Source: an uncultured Sphingomonas sp. (GTDB lineage Bacteria > Pseudomonadota > Alphaproteobacteria > Sphingomonadales > Sphingomonadaceae). Taken from it: a DNA stretch of 64,000 nucleotides. The translations under genes were made by a program, and so were the position numbers. This document shows, one piece after another, positions 45,873 through 55,018 of the stretch. The stretch covers positions 1 to 64,000 of the forward strand of contig NZ_CAKTFO010000004.1 of the NCBI RefSeq assembly GCF_934560975.1. Direction: 5' to 3'. The notes below the pieces were generated by a model, which was given only the letters and a program-made list of their open reading frames with translations, was not told the DNA's origin and made no database searches. Position 1 is the first letter of the stretch, and each line of letters begins with the position of its first letter.

Positions 45873-46250
45873 ATGGCGAACGTCGCCGCAGGCTATTTGC
45901 CGATTCTGATGTTCCTGGGCGTCGCGGTGGTTCTTTCGACCGCCTTTGTCGTGCTGCCCATGATCGTCTCGCGCCTCACCGGCTCGTCCAATCCTACGCC
46001 GGAGAAGCTGGCCGAGTATGAATGCGGTTTCCCCGCATTCGAGGATAGCCGCGCGCAGTTCGACGTCCGTTTTTATCTGATCGCGATCCTGTTCATCGTG
46101 TTCGATCTTGAGGCGGCATTCCTGTACCCGTGGGCGGTGGCGCTGGGTGGCATCGGCTTTGCCGGCTGGGCGGCGATGATGGTCTTCCTGGTCGAACTCG
46201 CCATTGGTTTTGCTTACGCCTGGAAGAAGGGGGCCCTGGAATGGGAGTGA
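45873..46250 (+). CDS. nuoA: NADH-quinone oxidoreductase subunit A
   Basis: First gene of the complex I operon. A 125-residue membrane subunit with three helices. The family sequences PEKLAEYECGFPAFEDSRAQFDVRFY (about 44-69, with the conserved Cys loop) and LFIVFDLEAAFLYPW are clear. It sits at the junction of the quinone site and membrane arm. Its 3' end overlaps nuoB by 10 bp. Confidence 0.97.
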   Translation: MANVAAGYLPILMFLGVAVVLSTAFVVLPMIVSRLTGSSNPTPEKLAEYECGFPAFEDSRAQFDVRFYLIAILFIVFDLEAAFLYPWAVALGGIGFAGWAAMMVFLVELAIGFAYAWKKGALEWE

Positions 46251-46792
46251 CGCTTCCCGCCGGTCTGGATCCGTTCAAGCCCGAAGGGCAGGCGCCGGAT
46301 CAGGCTTTCTTCAACGACCTGAATGCGCAGGTGCAGGACAAGGGTTTCCTGGTCACTTCGGCCGAGGATCTGTTCCAGTGGGCGCGGACGGGATCGCTGT
46401 GGTGGATGACCTTCGGGCTCGCCTGCTGCGCGGTGGAGATGATCCACGTCAACATGCCGCGTTACGACCTGGAGCGGTTCGGGGTCGCGCCGCGCGCGTC
46501 ACCGCGCCAGTCGGACGTGATGATCGTGGCGGGTACGCTCTGCAACAAGATGGCGCCGGCTCTGCGTCGGGTATACGATCAGATGTCGAACCCGAAATAC
46601 GTCATCTCGATGGGGTCGTGCGCCAATGGCGGCGGCTATTACCATTACAGCTATTCCGTGGTTCGGGGTTGTGACCGCATCGTGCCGGTGGACATCTATG
46701 TCCCGGGCTGCCCTCCCACGGCGGAGGCGCTGCTTTACGGCGTGATGCAGCTCCAGCGTAAGATCCGCCGCGTGGGGACGATCGAACGCTGA
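46241..46792 (+). CDS. nuoB: NADH-quinone oxidoreductase subunit B
   Basis: The subunit carrying cluster N2, the last iron-sulfur cluster before quinone. It has 183 residues. The cluster ligands are C62 and C63 in GLACCAVEM, C127 in GSCANGG and C157 in PGCPPTAEALL, all present. The ATG at 46241 overlaps nuoA; the stop shares a base with nuoC. Confidence 0.97.
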   Translation: MGVTLPAGLDPFKPEGQAPDQAFFNDLNAQVQDKGFLVTSAEDLFQWARTGSLWWMTFGLACCAVEMIHVNMPRYDLERFGVAPRASPRQSDVMIVAGTLCNKMAPALRRVYDQMSNPKYVISMGSCANGGGYYHYSYSVVRGCDRIVPVDIYVPGCPPTAEALLYGVMQLQRKIRRVGTIER

Positions 46793-47454
46793 TGCCTTCT
46801 TTCCCGAAACATAGCTCCAACGAGGGCGTGATCGATCAGGTGCGGGCCGCGCTGGGCGACATGCTGGTCGATGCGAGCGAAGCCAACCATGAAATCCGCC
46901 TAGACGTGCGCCGTGAGGCGCTGGTCGAGGCGCTGGTCGCGCTGCGCGATGCGCTGGAATATCAGCAGCTGATGGAGATTGCAGGCGTTGACTATCCGGA
47001 TCGGCCTGAACGGTTCGAGGTGGTCTATTGCCTGCTGTCGGTCACGCGCAATCATCGGCTGCGGGTCCACGTTGCCACGGACGAGGTGGCGCCGGTCCCG
47101 TCGGTGACTTCGATCTGGCCGGTCGCCGGCTGGTTGGAGCGTGAGGTGTTCGACATGTTCGGGGTGTTGTTCGACGGCAATCCCGACCTGCGCCGCATCC
47201 TGACCGATTATGGCTTTTCGGGCCATCCGCTGCGCAAGGACTTTCCCTATACCGGCTATGTCGAGGTGCGTTATTCCGAGGAGGAGAAGCGCGTCGTGTA
47301 TGAGCCGGTGAGCCTGGCCCAGGACGTGCGGATGTTCGACTTCCTCAGCCCGTGGGAAGGTGCGGAATATGTGCTGCCGGGCGACGAGAAGGCCAAGATG
47401 GCTGAGGCGCCCGGCGCGCCGACGCCGGCCAAGGCCGATGAGGTGAAGAAGTGA
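46792..47454 (+). CDS. nuoC: NADH-quinone oxidoreductase subunit C
   Basis: The 30-kDa peripheral-arm subunit, 220 residues, separate from nuoD as in most alphaproteobacteria. The family signature ERFEVVYCLLSVTRNHRLRV and WLEREVFDMFGVLFDGNPDL ... GHPLRKDFPYTGY are present. A C-terminal Ala/Pro/Lys-rich tail of about 20 residues extends beyond the usual end. It overlaps nuoD by 4 bp. Confidence 0.97.
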   Translation: MPSFPKHSSNEGVIDQVRAALGDMLVDASEANHEIRLDVRREALVEALVALRDALEYQQLMEIAGVDYPDRPERFEVVYCLLSVTRNHRLRVHVATDEVAPVPSVTSIWPVAGWLEREVFDMFGVLFDGNPDLRRILTDYGFSGHPLRKDFPYTGYVEVRYSEEEKRVVYEPVSLAQDVRMFDFLSPWEGAEYVLPGDEKAKMAEAPGAPTPAKADEVKK

Positions 47455-48746
47455 GCCGTCGTACCGTCACCATTGGGGTGGCTGACTCCGATGCGGATTC
47501 GCGCACGATCGAGCCGTCGGGCACCACCGTGCCGGCCTCGCAGGGCGTGACCGATGCGCCCGCGTCCGATGACGTGGCGATCGGCAATTACACCATCAAT
47601 TTCGGCCCGCAGCATCCGGCCGCCCACGGCGTGCTCCGCTTGGTGCTGGAGCTGGACGGCGAGATCATCGAGCGGGTCGATCCCCATGTCGGCCTGCTGC
47701 ACCGTGGCACGGAAAAGCTTTGCGAATGGCGTCCGTATCTGCAGACGGTGCCTTATTTCGACCGACTGGATTATTGCTCGCCGCTCTGCATGGAGCATAG
47801 CTACGTGCTGGCGATCGAGAAGCTGCTGGCTGTCGAGGTGCCGCTGCGCGCGCAATATCTGCGCGTCTTCTTCGCGGAGCTGACCCGCATCTCGAACCAC
47901 ATGCTGAACCTCGGTTCGCACATCATGGACGTGGGTGCGATGACGCCCAATCTGTGGCTGTTCGAGATCCGCGAAGATTGCATGAACTTCTTCGAGCGTG
48001 CATCCGGCGCGCGGATGCACTCCAATTACTTCCGCGTTGGAGGCGTCAACCGCGACGTGCCGCTGAAGCTGCTCACCGACATCGGTGACTGGCTGGACGA
48101 GCGGATGCCCCGCCTGTTCGAGGATGCGATCAGCCTGGTGGCCGACAATCGCATCTTCAAGCAGCGCAACGTCGACATCGGCATCATGTCCAAGGAGGAT
48201 TCGCTCAAGTGGGGCTTTTCCGGTCCGATGATACGCGGCGCGGGTATTCCGTGGGACCTGCGCAAGTCGCAGCCCTATGAGGTCTATGACCGCATGGAAT
48301 TCAACGTGCCCGTGGGCACCCGCGGCGACTGCTACGATCGCTTCATGGTGCGGGTGGAAGAGGTCCGCCAGTCGATGCGGATCATGAAGCAGTGCATTGC
48401 CGAGATGCCGGAGGGGCCCGTGATGGCCGCCGACCGCAAGGTTTCTCCGCCGAAGCGCGGCGAGATGAAGCAGTCGATGGAAGCGCTGATCCATCACTTC
48501 AAGCTCTTTACCGAAGGCTTCCATGTGCCCGCCGGCGATGTCTACGTCGCGACGGAAAGTCCCAAGGGCGAGTTCGGCGTCTATCTGGTCGCCGACGGCA
48601 CGAACCGGCCGTACCGGGTGAAGATCCGCCCAACCGGCTTCAGTCACCTCCAGGCGATGGACACGATGATGAAGGGCCATATGCTGGCCGACGTCACCGC
48701 CGTCCTGTCCGCCATTGATATCGTGTTTGGCGAGGTTGATCGCTGA
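47451..48746 (+). CDS. nuoD: NADH-quinone oxidoreductase subunit D
   Basis: The 49-kDa subunit that forms the quinone pocket with NuoB. It has 431 residues with a GTG start. The core begins NYTINFGPQHPAAHGVLRL near 45, so there is a polar N-terminal extension of about 40 residues rich in Ser, Asp, Thr and Val. HRGTEKLCEWRPYLQTVPYF and the C-terminal AVLSAIDIVFGEVDR end are typical. Confidence 0.97.
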   Translation: MSRRTVTIGVADSDADSRTIEPSGTTVPASQGVTDAPASDDVAIGNYTINFGPQHPAAHGVLRLVLELDGEIIERVDPHVGLLHRGTEKLCEWRPYLQTVPYFDRLDYCSPLCMEHSYVLAIEKLLAVEVPLRAQYLRVFFAELTRISNHMLNLGSHIMDVGAMTPNLWLFEIREDCMNFFERASGARMHSNYFRVGGVNRDVPLKLLTDIGDWLDERMPRLFEDAISLVADNRIFKQRNVDIGIMSKEDSLKWGFSGPMIRGAGIPWDLRKSQPYEVYDRMEFNVPVGTRGDCYDRFMVRVEEVRQSMRIMKQCIAEMPEGPVMAADRKVSPPKRGEMKQSMEALIHHFKLFTEGFHVPAGDVYVATESPKGEFGVYLVADGTNRPYRVKIRPTGFSHLQAMDTMMKGHMLADVTAVLSAIDIVFGEVDR

Positions 48747-49384
48747 TGGCTGACGCAGCCCATATTCCAGACGAAGTCGAAACCCGCGCGCGCTGGGGCA
48801 ATTTCGCCTGGACGGCGGAGAATGCCGACAAGGCGCGGGAGGTCTTCGCGCGCTATCCCAAGGGGCGCGAGCATTCGGCGGTGATGCCGCTGCTCGATCT
48901 GGCGCAGCGCCAGGTCGGCACGGAAACCAACACCCAGGGCTGGCTGCCCGTGCCGGTGATCGAATATGTCGCCAAGCAGTGCGGCATGCCGTACATCCGC
49001 GCGCTGGAGGTGGTCAGCTTCTACACCATGTACAACATGGCGCCGGTCGGCCGGCACCATGTGCAGGTGTGCGGGACCACCCCCTGCATGCTTCGCGGTT
49101 CGGACGACGTGCTGGACGCCTGCTACAAGAAGGGGCTGAAGAAGGGGCAGACCACGGCCGATGGTCTGTTCACCCTGACCGAGGTCGAGTGCCTCGGCGC
49201 CTGCGTGAACGCCCCGATGGTGCAGATCAACGACGACAATTACGAGGATCTGACGTTCGAGAGCATGACCGCGATCCTGGACGCTTTGGCGCGCGGCGAG
49301 CAGCCCAAGCCCGGTCCGCAGGTCGACCGCTTCCTGGCGTCGCCCGTGGGTGGGCCGACGGTGCTGAAGGAGTTCACCTCCTGA
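48746..49384 (+). CDS. nuoE: NADH-quinone oxidoreductase subunit E
   Basis: The 24-kDa subunit with the binuclear cluster N1a, 212 residues. Cysteine ligands appear in VCGTTPCMLRG and ECLGACVNAPM. It starts one base inside the nuoD stop. The C-terminal tail after the cluster domain is about 50 residues. The stop overlaps the ATG of a 49-codon membrane ORF rather than nuoF itself. Confidence 0.97.
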   Translation: MADAAHIPDEVETRARWGNFAWTAENADKAREVFARYPKGREHSAVMPLLDLAQRQVGTETNTQGWLPVPVIEYVAKQCGMPYIRALEVVSFYTMYNMAPVGRHHVQVCGTTPCMLRGSDDVLDACYKKGLKKGQTTADGLFTLTEVECLGACVNAPMVQINDDNYEDLTFESMTAILDALARGEQPKPGPQVDRFLASPVGGPTVLKEFTS

Positions 49385-49533
49385 TGCCGGCGATGCTTGC
49401 GATCCTGCTCGGCATCGTGGTTGCGGTGCTGATGCTCAAGGTGCTGGTCGCCGCCGCGGCGCTGGCGCTGGGCCTCGTCGTAGCGGTGGCCCTTTACTTT
49501 GGTGCGGAGAAACTGGTGGGGAAGGGCCGATGA
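49384..49533 (+). CDS. 49-residue membrane micro-protein between nuoE and nuoF
   Basis: A small frame that exactly fills the space between nuoE and nuoF: its ATG shares a base with the nuoE stop and its TGA overlaps the nuoF ATG by 4 bp. The product is almost wholly hydrophobic (Ala, Leu, Val), MPAMLAILLGIVVAVLMLK followed by a second hydrophobic run and a basic tail KLVGKGR. One long or two short membrane helices are likely. I do not recognise a family. The perfect overlap geometry argues for a translated gene; function, if any, may relate to complex I assembly or membrane anchoring. Confidence 0.7.
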   Translation: MPAMLAILLGIVVAVLMLKVLVAAAALALGLVVAVALYFGAEKLVGKGR

Positions 49534-50834
49534 TCAGCCCGATCGAGGACAAGGACCGGATCTTCACCAACATCTACGGCTTCCAGGATTGGGGAGTCGA
49601 AGGTGCGCTGAAGCGCGGGGACTGGGACAATACCAAGGATCTGATGGGCCGTGGCCAGGATCAGATCATTGAGGACATCAAGGCGTCCGGCCTGCGCGGG
49701 CGTGGCGGCGCGGGCTTTCCGACCGGCATGAAGTGGAGCTTCATGCCCAAGGAAAGCAAGCCGGGCCGGCCGAGCTTCCTGCTGATCAACGCCGACGAAT
49801 CCGAGCCCGGATCGTGCAAGGATCGCGAGATCCTGCGCCATGATCCGCACAAGCTGCTGGAAGGCGCGCTGATCGCCGGGTTCGCCATGCGGGCCCGTGC
49901 CGCCTACATCTACATCCGGGGCGAGTTCATCCGCGAGGCGGAGAATCTGTTCGCGGCGGTGGCGCAGGCCTATGACAAGGGCTTCCTCGGCAAGAATGCG
50001 GCGGGGTCGGGCTACGACTTCGACGTGTTCGTGCATCGTGGCGCCGGTGCTTATATCTGCGGCGAGGAAACTGCCCAGATCGAGAGCATCGAGGGCAAGA
50101 AAGGCCAGCCGCGCCTGAAGCCGCCTTTCCCGGCGGGCGTGGGCCTGTTCGGCTGCCCGACGACGGTGAACAACGTCGAATCGATCGCGGTGGTGCCGAC
50201 GATCCTGCGGCGCGGTCCCTCCTGGTTCGCCGGCATCGGCCGCGACAAGAATCAGGGCACCAAGCTGTTCCAGATCAGCGGTCACGTGAACACGCCGACC
50301 GTGGTCGAGGAAGCGATGGGCATCAGCTTCCGCGAGCTGATCGAGAAGCATGCCGGCGGCATTCGCGGTGGTTGGGACAATCTGCTCGCCGTGATCCCGG
50401 GCGGCTCGTCGGTGCCATTGGTGCCGGCCGCGCAGATCATGGACGCGCCCATGGACTTCGACGGTCTGCGCGAACTCGGCTCAGGCCTCGGCACAGCGGC
50501 CGTGATCGTCATGGACAAGTCGACCGACATCGTCCGCGCGATCAGCCGGATCAGCTATTTCTACAAGCATGAGAGCTGCGGCCAGTGCACGCCGTGCCGC
50601 GAAGGCACCGGCTGGATGTGGCGCGTGATGGAGCGGCTGCGCAGCGGCGAGGCCGAACTGCACGAGATCGACATGCTGCACGAAGTGACCAAGCAGGTCG
50701 AGGGCCACACCATCTGCGCATTGGGCGACGCGGCCGCGTGGCCGATCCAGGGCCTGATCCGCCACTTCCGTCCCGAGATCGAGCGCCGCATCACCGAGCG
50801 TCGGGCCGAGCCCTTCGCGGTGGCGGCGGAGTAA
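49530..50834 (+). CDS. nuoF: NADH-quinone oxidoreductase subunit F
   Basis: The 51-kDa subunit binding NADH, FMN and cluster N3; 434 residues. The glycine-rich nucleotide motif is LRGRGGAGFPTGMKWSF, the FMN region includes NADESEPGSCKDREI and GAGAYICGEETA, and the cluster ligands lie in SCGQCTPCREGTGW with a further cysteine in TICALGDAAAWP. Starts within the stop of the micro-ORF. Confidence 0.98.
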   Translation: MISPIEDKDRIFTNIYGFQDWGVEGALKRGDWDNTKDLMGRGQDQIIEDIKASGLRGRGGAGFPTGMKWSFMPKESKPGRPSFLLINADESEPGSCKDREILRHDPHKLLEGALIAGFAMRARAAYIYIRGEFIREAENLFAAVAQAYDKGFLGKNAAGSGYDFDVFVHRGAGAYICGEETAQIESIEGKKGQPRLKPPFPAGVGLFGCPTTVNNVESIAVVPTILRRGPSWFAGIGRDKNQGTKLFQISGHVNTPTVVEEAMGISFRELIEKHAGGIRGGWDNLLAVIPGGSSVPLVPAAQIMDAPMDFDGLRELGSGLGTAAVIVMDKSTDIVRAISRISYFYKHESCGQCTPCREGTGWMWRVMERLRSGEAELHEIDMLHEVTKQVEGHTICALGDAAAWPIQGLIRHFRPEIERRITERRAEPFAVAAE

Positions 50835-50839
50835 CTGAT

Positions 50840-52843
50840 ATGCCGAAACTAACCGTCGACGGGATCGAGGTCGAAGTCCCCGCGGGCGCGACAGTGCTCC
50901 AGGCCTGCGAAGCCGCGGGCAAGGAAGTCCCGCGCTTCTGCTACCATGAGCGGCTGTCGATCGCCGGGAATTGCCGCATGTGCCTGGTCGAGGTGAAGCC
51001 CGGACCGCCCAAGCCGCAGGCGTCGTGCGCGCTGCCGGCCGCCGACGGCCAGGAGATCCGCACCGACAGCCAGATGGTCAAGAAGGCGCGGGAGGGGGTG
51101 ATGGAGTTCCTTCTCATCAACCACCCGCTCGATTGCCCGATCTGCGACCAGGGCGGCGAATGCGACCTGCAGGATCAGTCGATCGCTTATGGTCGGGGGC
51201 ATTCGCGCTTCCACGAGAACAAGCGAGCGGTCACCGAGAAATATATGGGTCCGATCGTCAAGACGATCATGACCCGCTGTATCCAGTGCACCCGCTGCGT
51301 GCGCTTTGCCGAGGAAGTGGCGGGCGTGGAGGAAATCGGCGCGCTGTATCGCGGCGAGAATATGCAGATCACCTCCTACCTGGAGCAGGCGGTGACGTCC
51401 GAGCTGTCGGGCAACGTGGTCGATCTCTGCCCGGTAGGGGCGCTCACCTCCAAGCCCTACGCCTTCGAGGCGCGGCCCTGGGAGCTGAAGAAGACCTTCA
51501 CCATCGACGTGATGGATGCGGTTGGCACCAACATCCGCCTCGACAGCCGTGGCCGTCAGGTGCTGCGCGCGCTGCCGCGGGTGAATGAGGACGTGAACGA
51601 GGAGTGGGCGTCGGACAAGACGCGCCACGTGGTCGATGGTTTGGTCCGTCGTCGCCTTGACCGTCCTTATGTCCGCAAGGGTGGCAAGTTGCAGCCGGCG
51701 ACGTGGGGCGAGGCGTTCGACGCGATCGAGGCGGTGAATGCCGGCGCCAGCGTCGCGGCAGTCGCCGGTCCGCTGGTCGATTGCGAGACGATGTATGCGG
51801 CCAAGGCGCTGCTGCGGTCGATGGGTTCGGACCTGCTGGAAGGGCGCGACAACGGCCTGACCTATGATGCATCGAACCTGGCGGCGGTCAACTTCAACTC
51901 GACCATTGCCGGTATCGAGCAGGCGGATGCGATCCTGCTGGTGGGTGCAAACGTCCGTTGGGAAGCGCCGCTCGTCAATACGCGGATCCGCAAGGCTGTG
52001 AAGCGCGGTGCCAAGGTGTGGGCGATCGGGCCAGAGGTCGACCTGACCTACCCGGTCACCTGGCTTGGCAACGACCTGTCCTTGCTCGGCAACCTGCCGG
52101 CGGAGCTGACTGACCGCTTCGGCGCGGCGCAGCGTCCAGCAGTGATCGTCGGCGGTGGCGCTTTGAAGGTGGCCCAGGGGGCCACGCTCGGTTTGGTCGA
52201 CAGCCTTGGTCTGATCAAGGACGGCTGGAACGGCTACAACGTGCTGCACATCTCGGCGGCACGCATGGGCGGGCTGATGCTCGGCTATGCGCAGAAGAAT
52301 GGCATGGCGGACGTGGCGCAGGCCGCACCCAAGCTTGTCTTCCTGCTGGGAGCCGAGGATGTCGCGCAGGAAACTCTGTCCGGCAGCTTCATGGTCTATG
52401 TCGGCCACCATGGCGACAATGGCGCGGCCATGGCGGACGTGATCCTGCCGGCCGCGTCCTATGCCGAGAAGTCGGGCACCTATGTGAACCTGGAGGGCCG
52501 GGTGCAGCGTGGCGATCGCGCCGTGTTCGCGCCGGGCGACGCCCGCGAGGATTGGGCGATCTTTCGTGCCTTGTCTGAGGTGCTGGGGCATAAGCTGCCG
52601 TTCGACAGCCTCGACCAGCTGCGCGCCATGATGCAGGCGGACGTGCCGGCACTGGGCCGCATCAGCGAGATCGCTTCCTTCGACTGGTCGGTGCCGCAGC
52701 TCGATCGCGCCGCCAGCGGTGAGATCGGCTACCCCATCCAGGACTTTTACCTGACCAACGCCATTGCGCGTGCGAGCGATACGATGCAGCGCTGCTCCGC
52801 CGAGCTGCTGCATGGCGCATCTTACGCGGAGGCCGCCGAATGA
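50840..52843 (+). CDS. nuoG: NADH-quinone oxidoreductase subunit G
   Basis: The 75-kDa subunit, 667 residues. The N-terminal ferredoxin-like 2Fe-2S site is RFCYHERLSIAGNCRMCL, the His-ligated 4Fe-4S region is CPICDQGGECDLQDQS, and another 4Fe-4S site is CIQCTRCVRF with CPVGALTSK. The C-terminal molybdopterin-like domain is the short mitochondrial/alphaproteobacterial form. It begins 5 bp after nuoF and overlaps nuoH by 4 bp. Confidence 0.98.
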   Translation: MPKLTVDGIEVEVPAGATVLQACEAAGKEVPRFCYHERLSIAGNCRMCLVEVKPGPPKPQASCALPAADGQEIRTDSQMVKKAREGVMEFLLINHPLDCPICDQGGECDLQDQSIAYGRGHSRFHENKRAVTEKYMGPIVKTIMTRCIQCTRCVRFAEEVAGVEEIGALYRGENMQITSYLEQAVTSELSGNVVDLCPVGALTSKPYAFEARPWELKKTFTIDVMDAVGTNIRLDSRGRQVLRALPRVNEDVNEEWASDKTRHVVDGLVRRRLDRPYVRKGGKLQPATWGEAFDAIEAVNAGASVAAVAGPLVDCETMYAAKALLRSMGSDLLEGRDNGLTYDASNLAAVNFNSTIAGIEQADAILLVGANVRWEAPLVNTRIRKAVKRGAKVWAIGPEVDLTYPVTWLGNDLSLLGNLPAELTDRFGAAQRPAVIVGGGALKVAQGATLGLVDSLGLIKDGWNGYNVLHISAARMGGLMLGYAQKNGMADVAQAAPKLVFLLGAEDVAQETLSGSFMVYVGHHGDNGAAMADVILPAASYAEKSGTYVNLEGRVQRGDRAVFAPGDAREDWAIFRALSEVLGHKLPFDSLDQLRAMMQADVPALGRISEIASFDWSVPQLDRAASGEIGYPIQDFYLTNAIARASDTMQRCSAELLHGASYAEAAE

Positions 52844-53883
52844 CGAACTGGTTTACCGGCTTCCTGCCATATGAAGGGGCGTGGTTTCTCGCCACTTTGA
52901 TCGACATCCTGGCGATCGCCTTGCCGCTGATGCTGGCGGTGGCGATGATCATCTATGCCGATCGCAAGATCTGGGCGGCGATGGCGTTGCGGCGTGGACC
53001 GAACGTAGTCGGGCCGTTCGGCCTGCTGCAATCGTTCGCGGATGGCCTGAAGGTCTTCTTGCAGGAGACGATCATCCCGTCGGCTGCCAATCGCGGCCTG
53101 TTCCTGATCGCGCCGATCATCACCTTCACGGTCGCGCTGGCGGCCTGGGCCGTGATTCCGTTCGGGCCACGCGCGGTGCTGGCGGACATCAATGTCGGCT
53201 TGCTCTACCTGCTCGCGATCAGCTCCTTGGGCGTTTACGGCGTGATCCTGTCGGGGTGGGCGTCCAACTCCAAATATCCTTTCTATTCGGCAATCCGTGC
53301 CGCCGCGCAGATGGTCAGCTACGAAGTGTCGATCGGCTTCGTGCTGATCTCGGTGGTGCTGTGGACCGGCAGCTTCAATCTCAACGACATCGTTGACGGG
53401 CAGCGCGGGCATATCCTAGGCTTCATCAATTTCTACGGCCTCAATCCATTGCTCTTTCCGATGGCGGTGGTGTTCCTGATCTCGTCCATGGCCGAGACGC
53501 AGCGCGCACCGTTCGACCTGACGGAGGCGGAAAGCGAGATCGTCGCCGGCTACCAGACCGAATATTCGTCCATGAGCTTTGCGCTCTTCTGGTTGGGCGA
53601 ATATGGCAATGTGCTGCTGATGTCGGCGCTGAACGCCACCTTGTTCTGGGGCGGGTGGCTGCCGCCGCTCGACTGGGCGCCGCTTTATGCGGTTCCGGGC
53701 ATCATCTGGCTGTTCGCCAAGATCCTGTTCGGCTTCTTCGTCTTCTCCTGGGTGAAGGCGACGGTGCCCCGTTATCGCTACGACCAGCTGATGCGGCTGG
53801 GGTGGAAGATCTTTCTTCCGCTGTCGCTCTTCTGGGTGTTCCTCGTGTCCGGGTATCTGATGATCACCCGTTACGGAGTTTGA
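52840..53883 (+). CDS. nuoH: NADH-quinone oxidoreductase subunit H
   Basis: A 347-residue membrane subunit with about eight helices at the quinone-channel entrance. Family sequences: YADRKIWAAMALRRGPNVVG, NSKYPFYSAIRAAAQMVSYE, and the charged loop SSMAETQRAPFDLTEAESEI that links quinone reduction to proton pumping. The stop is followed by nuoI after 4 bp. Confidence 0.98.
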   Translation: MTNWFTGFLPYEGAWFLATLIDILAIALPLMLAVAMIIYADRKIWAAMALRRGPNVVGPFGLLQSFADGLKVFLQETIIPSAANRGLFLIAPIITFTVALAAWAVIPFGPRAVLADINVGLLYLLAISSLGVYGVILSGWASNSKYPFYSAIRAAAQMVSYEVSIGFVLISVVLWTGSFNLNDIVDGQRGHILGFINFYGLNPLLFPMAVVFLISSMAETQRAPFDLTEAESEIVAGYQTEYSSMSFALFWLGEYGNVLLMSALNATLFWGGWLPPLDWAPLYAVPGIIWLFAKILFGFFVFSWVKATVPRYRYDQLMRLGWKIFLPLSLFWVFLVSGYLMITRYGV

Positions 53884-53887
53884 GGCC

Positions 53888-54373
53888 GTGGATCTCGGCT
53901 ATTACGTCAAGTCGTTCACGCTGTGGGAGTTCGTCAAGGCGCACGCCAAGACCTTGTCCTACTTCTTCAAGCCCAAGGCGACGATCAACTATCCGTTCGA
54001 AAAGAACCCGCTGTCGCCCCGCTTCCGCGGCGAACATGCCCTGCGCCGCTATCCCAACGGGGAAGAGCGTTGCATCGCGTGCAAGCTGTGCGAGGCGGTG
54101 TGCCCGGCGCAGGCGATCACGATCGAGGCCGAACCGCGTGATGACGGCAGCCGCCGCACCACGCGCTACGACATCGACATGACGAAGTGCATCTATTGCG
54201 GCTTCTGTCAGGAAGCCTGCCCGGTCGACGCGATCGTCGAGGGACCGAATTTCGAATTTTCGACCGAAACACGGGAGGAGCTCATCTACGACAAGGCAAA
54301 ACTGCTTGCGAACGGCGACCGTTGGGAGCCGATCCTCGCACAGAACCTTGCCGCCGATGCGCCCTACCGTTAA
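53888..54373 (+). CDS. nuoI: NADH-quinone oxidoreductase subunit I
   Basis: A 161-residue subunit with clusters N6a and N6b. The two 4Fe-4S motifs are CIACKLCEAVCPAQAI and CIYCGFCQEACPVDAI. The N-terminal amphipathic helix and the RRYPNGEERCIA lead-in are typical. The start is a GTG at 53888. Confidence 0.97.
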   Translation: MDLGYYVKSFTLWEFVKAHAKTLSYFFKPKATINYPFEKNPLSPRFRGEHALRRYPNGEERCIACKLCEAVCPAQAITIEAEPRDDGSRRTTRYDIDMTKCIYCGFCQEACPVDAIVEGPNFEFSTETREELIYDKAKLLANGDRWEPILAQNLAADAPYR

Positions 54374-54409
54374 GCCGCGCCGCAACTCGCCAGGGGCATT
54401 CCGACAGCC

Positions 54410-55018
54410 GTGATCCAGGTTCTCGCCTTTTATCTGTTTGCGATCGTGACGGTGCTCGCGGGCGTGTTGTGCGTGACCGCGCGCAACCCGGTCCATAGCG
54501 TGCTCTGGCTCATCCTCGCTTTCTTCAACTCCGCCGGGCTGATGGTGCTGGTCGGTGCCGAATTCATCGCGATGCTGCTCGTCATCGTCTATGTCGGCGC
54601 CGTCGCGGTCCTGTTCCTGTTCGTCGTCATGATGCTGGACATCGACTTCGCGCAATTACGCTCGGGGACGATCAAGTATCTGCCGGCGGGCATTGCCCTG
54701 GTAGCCCTGCTGGCGATCGAGATCATCGTTGCGACGGGAGCGTGGAGCGTCGGTGGCGTGGAGCTTAACCGCACCGCGCCGACGCCGGACACGGTACCGA
54801 ATATCCAGGCGCTCGGCATCCTGATCTATACGCGCTACCTTTATATTTTCGAGGCGGCCGGACTGGTGCTGCTGGTGGCGTTGATCGGCGCGATCGTGCT
54901 GACCCACCGCAAGCGCGGCGGCGTCCGTACCCAGCGTGTCGCTGACCAGAATCGCCGCCGGCCGCAGGATGCGATCCGCAATACGCAACCGACAGTCGGG
55001 CAGGGGGTCGAGCTGTGA
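54410..55018 (+). CDS. nuoJ: NADH-quinone oxidoreductase subunit J
   Basis: A 202-residue membrane subunit with five helices. VLWLILAFFNSAGLMVLVGA and the pi-bulge helix region YVGAVAVLFLFVVMMLDID are recognisable. A C-terminal polar tail of about 35 residues (Arg/Gln rich) extends past the last helix. GTG start; 36-bp gap from nuoI is the longest inside the operon. Overlaps nuoK by 4 bp. Confidence 0.95.
   Translation: MIQVLAFYLFAIVTVLAGVLCVTARNPVHSVLWLILAFFNSAGLMVLVGAEFIAMLLVIVYVGAVAVLFLFVVMMLDIDFAQLRSGTIKYLPAGIALVALLAIEIIVATGAWSVGGVELNRTAPTPDTVPNIQALGILIYTRYLYIFEAAGLVLLVALIGAIVLTHRKRGGVRTQRVADQNRRRPQDAIRNTQPTVGQGVEL

Noticed and set aside
45761..46021. An 86-codon frame overlapping the 5' part of nuoA in another frame
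   Set aside because: Arg/Gly-rich translation and overlap with a certain gene; no start signal.
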